Below, piece by piece: positions 61,881 to 64,000 of a DNA stretch of 64,000 nucleotides. The DNA is from Lysobacterales bacterium (lineage in GTDB: Bacteria; Pseudomonadota; Gammaproteobacteria; Xanthomonadales; Rhodanobacteraceae): NCBI GenBank assembly GCA_016721015.1, contig JADKJL010000013.1:1-64000 (forward strand), read 5' to 3'. Each line of letters opens with the position of its first letter. Within the stretch, counting starts at the first letter, position 1. A program made the position numbers and the translations under genes. The notes beneath the pieces are model-generated. The model did no database searches and was not told the origin of the DNA. It was given only the letters and a program-made list of their open reading frames with translations.

Positions 61881-62210
61881 ATGCGCGATTCCCGAGCCCT
61901 ATGCCGGATTGACGAGATTCCCGACAACGGGGCCATTTCCGTGCATGTGGAATCCTCGACCGGGGGCTTCGACATCATCCTCATGCGCCAGGGCGAGGCG
62001 GTTTTCGGCTACCACAACGAGTGCCCGCATCAGGGCCGCCAGCTCGACTACGCACCCGGCAAATTCCTGATCAAGGAGGGCTGCATCATGTGCGCGGCCC
62101 ACGGCGCGCTGTTCAAGGTGCATTCGGGCGAGCGGGTTGCCGGGCCGTGCAGCACGGGTCTGGTGCGTGTGCCGATTCGAATCGAAGACGCCGAGGTGTT
62201 CTCGGCCTGA
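61881..62210 (+). CDS. Rieske [2Fe-2S] protein
   Basis: 109-residue stand-alone Rieske domain with both ligand pairs: C48-P-H50 and C71-x2-H74. Probably an electron carrier or small ferredoxin component; partner not encoded nearby. ATG chosen over a GTG five codons upstream. Confidence 0.88.
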   Translation: MRDSRALCRIDEIPDNGAISVHVESSTGGFDIILMRQGEAVFGYHNECPHQGRQLDYAPGKFLIKEGCIMCAAHGALFKVHSGERVAGPCSTGLVRVPIRIEDAEVFSA

Positions 62211-62327
62211 GCGCGGGGAGCTTATCTACGACAGGTCTCGTTGACAGTCGGCATGCGAGTGTCTAGTCTCGATCAGGTTCGCGGCCGCGATTCTGGTCGA
62301 TTTCGATGATTTGTCGCAGAGGTGCGC

Positions 62328-62729
62328 ATGCGCAGCAGAAACCCTCAGACTCCAAAACCGACTGAAGCCGAACTTGGCATCCTCAACGTGCTCTGGGAGC
62401 GCGGTTCGATGACCGTTCGCGAACTGCATGAAGCGAACTATCGGGATGAAGGAACCGGCTACACGACCTCGCTGAAGATGCTGCAGATCATGCATGCGAA
62501 AGGCTTGGTCGAGCGCGACGATTCGCAGCGAGCGCATGTGTATCGTGCCGTGATCAACAAGGAGTCCAATCAGCAGCGCTTCCTCAGTGACATGGTGCAG
62601 CGCGTCTTCGACGGCTCGCCGTCCCAGCTTGTGCTGCAGGCGCTGGGTGGACAGCCCAAGGCGAGCCGCGAGGAACTCGACGAGATCCGTGCCTTGCTCG
62701 ACAGCATCGAATCGGGGAAGCAGCCATGA
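62328..62729 (+). CDS. BlaI/MecI-family repressor
   Basis: 133-residue winged-helix repressor: PTEAELGILNVLWERGSMTVRELHE (in part), GYTTSLKMLQIMHAKGLVER (recognition helix), and C-terminal dimerisation part. Normally cleaved after the partner BlaR1 senses beta-lactam or wall stress. ATG chosen with AGAGG 6 bases upstream. Stop overlaps the blaR1 start. Confidence 0.93.
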   Translation: MRSRNPQTPKPTEAELGILNVLWERGSMTVRELHEANYRDEGTGYTTSLKMLQIMHAKGLVERDDSQRAHVYRAVINKESNQQRFLSDMVQRVFDGSPSQLVLQALGGQPKASREELDEIRALLDSIESGKQP

Positions 62730-64000
62730 TTGCGGGCATTGCCGATCTCGCCTGGATGCAGGCGCTGGGCTGGGCCCTGATCCATTTTCTCTGGCAAGGC
62801 GCAATCATCGGCATCGTGTTTGCACTGGTTCGGCGGCTGCTGCCGGCCGAGCAGAGTTCCCTGCGTTACGCGTTCGGCTTGTTCTCGTTGTTGGCCCTCC
62901 TGGTCGCGCCGGTTCTGACCCTGGTCATGTTGTGGCCATCAAGCGGGGTGGATTCCGGGCAGGTGAGCGATGCCATGGCCGTCAACGCGAGCCTGGCCAC
63001 GCCGATGCTGGCGACGGATACGGGATCCCTGTTCGAAAGGCAGCTGCCGGTGCTCGTTGCGGCATGGCTGGCCGGTGTGCTGCTGATGTTTGGGCGTGCC
63101 ATCTATCAGTGGCGTGCGCTCGAGCAGATTGCACGACGTCTGGCCTGGCGTGATCTCGAGATCGAACAGATGTTGCTGCGCGTGGCCGAGCGTTTCGGAG
63201 CGCTGCCGGGAGTGCGTGTCCTGGTATCGGCAAGTATCGAGACACCGACCCTGATCGGCTGGCTGAAACCGGTGATCCTGTTGCCGGTGGCTGTCGTTGC
63301 CGGGTTTCCACGCCAGCAACTGGAATTGATCCTGGCCCATGAACTTGGCCATCTGTGTCGCTATGACCATTTGGTCAATCTGGCTCAGGCCGCCGTTGAA
63401 ACCCTGCTTTTCTATCATCCGGTGGTGCACTGGATTTCGCGCGAAGTCCGCCATGAACGCGAAATCTGTTGCGACAACCTCGTGCTCCGTCTTACCGACA
63501 GCGAGCCACGCGAATACGCACGCACGCTGGCGGCGCTGGAAAGCCTGCGACAGCTGACGCCGCAACTTGCGGTCGCCGCCAGCGGTGGCGTGTTGCTGGA
63601 TCGCATTCGCCGCATCGTCGGTTCGGCAAATCCGCACCGGCACCACCGTTCGCGGCTTGGAATCTGGCTGGTCTCGGCGGGTTGCGCCTTGACCGTGCTT
63701 ACCGCGGTGCTGTTCTCAAGGGCTGACCCGGAAGCGGTCGCTGCGGCCTTCGAACAGCCGCGGTCGTTTGTTGACGACGTGCAGGAAAAGCCCGCGATCA
63801 GGCTGGCGCCGCGGAATCTGAACCCGGATCTCCAATTCGCGCCAGTACATGCGCCAGTCGAAGCGACTGTCTCGATGGCGGTCGAGGCGAACGATGAGTC
63901 CGCTTCTGCCGTGCTGGTGCCGGTGCCAGTTGCATTGGCCGATGCGAAAGCAGTCGAGTCGCCTGTGACGATGCCAGGGCGGGGGGCTGCACCTCTCGCG
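62726..64000 (+). CDS. M56/BlaR1-type sensor protease, 3' end cut
   Basis: First 425 residues of a longer protein that leaves the window with no stop. Several membrane helices (IHFLWQGAIIGIVFALV, GLFSLLALLVAPVLTLVML, LPVLVAAWLAGVLLMFG) and a cytosolic zinc-protease site HELGH at 205-209 with a downstream HEREICCDN. A Pro/Ala-rich linker follows. Pairs with the BlaI-like repressor; the C-terminal sensor domain, if any, lies beyond the window. Confidence 0.9.
   Translation, partial: MIAGIADLAWMQALGWALIHFLWQGAIIGIVFALVRRLLPAEQSSLRYAFGLFSLLALLVAPVLTLVMLWPSSGVDSGQVSDAMAVNASLATPMLATDTGSLFERQLPVLVAAWLAGVLLMFGRAIYQWRALEQIARRLAWRDLEIEQMLLRVAERFGALPGVRVLVSASIETPTLIGWLKPVILLPVAVVAGFPRQQLELILAHELGHLCRYDHLVNLAQAAVETLLFYHPVVHWISREVRHEREICCDNLVLRLTDSEPREYARTLAALESLRQLTPQLAVAASGGVLLDRIRRIVGSANPHRHHRSRLGIWLVSAGCALTVLTAVLFSRADPEAVAAAFEQPRSFVDDVQEKPAIRLAPRNLNPDLQFAPVHAPVEATVSMAVEANDESASAVLVPVPVALADAKAVESPVTMPGRGAAPLA

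Overview
This GC-rich window looks like chromosome of a gammaproteobacterium of the order Lysobacterales (Xanthomonadales), possibly near Rhodanobacteraceae (inference). Support: the rplU-rpmA-obgE / rpsT / murJ-ribF-ileS gene order, the ggt-yfhL-coaD-rsmD block, abundant REP-like palindromes of the GTGGGAG...CGATGC type, and two secreted delta-60 repeat proteins ending in an IFRxGFE tag. No 16S rRNA or species marker is present.

Region 1-6.5 kb is accessory and degraded. It holds remnants of a mazEF-like and a parDE-like toxin-antitoxin locus (minus strand), each followed by the same ~65-bp sequence; an ECF42-type sigma factor cluster (VOC protein, YCII protein, sigma factor, second YCII protein) in which the first YCII gene and the sigma gene carry one frameshift each; a degenerate tRNA-Phe-like gene; a broken DUF6491 gene; and a 161-bp tandem repeat array ending in decaying 15-bp repeats. 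I found reading-frame lesions in six genes here and none in the remaining ~57 kb.

Region 6.5-20.2 kb is housekeeping: dxs, a GNAT-nitrilase fusion, an HNH nuclease, a 98-bp nearly pure G tract where lspA/ispH would be expected, ileS (with a palindromic element inserted in frame), ribF, a 132-bp REP array, murJ, rpsT, obgE, rpmA and rplU. Region 20.2-34.3 kb: corC, DUF4105, a 168-bp MITE-like element, a FrnE-like DsbA protein, a secreted propeller protein, a Nudix hydrolase, MAPEG, TMEM43-like and DUF4920 proteins, ggt, YfhL ferredoxin, a lipoprotein, coaD, rsmD, ftsY, mutY, yggX and a macrodomain protein.

Region 34.4-43.6 kb is an efflux block on the plus strand: marR, emrA-like, emrB-like, an RND adaptor, an RND pump, a GNAT acetyltransferase and a TrmH-family methyltransferase. 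Region 43.6-54.3 kb, on the minus strand, holds two delta-60 repeat secreted proteins, a membrane-anchored winged-helix/TPR regulator, a GAF-GAF-GGDEF-EAL protein, an M28 peptidase and MscL. Region 54.3-64 kb: an FAH-family hydrolase, a MacAB-like four-gene ABC exporter, an EamA transporter, a small membrane protein, a Rieske protein and a blaI/blaR1 pair running off the end.

The most unusual content is the repeat biology. Several REP families share one layout but have different, always self-complementary, hairpin stems; they form tandem arrays, sit beside heptanucleotide arrays, and one unrelated palindrome pair lies inside the essential gene ileS without breaking its frame.
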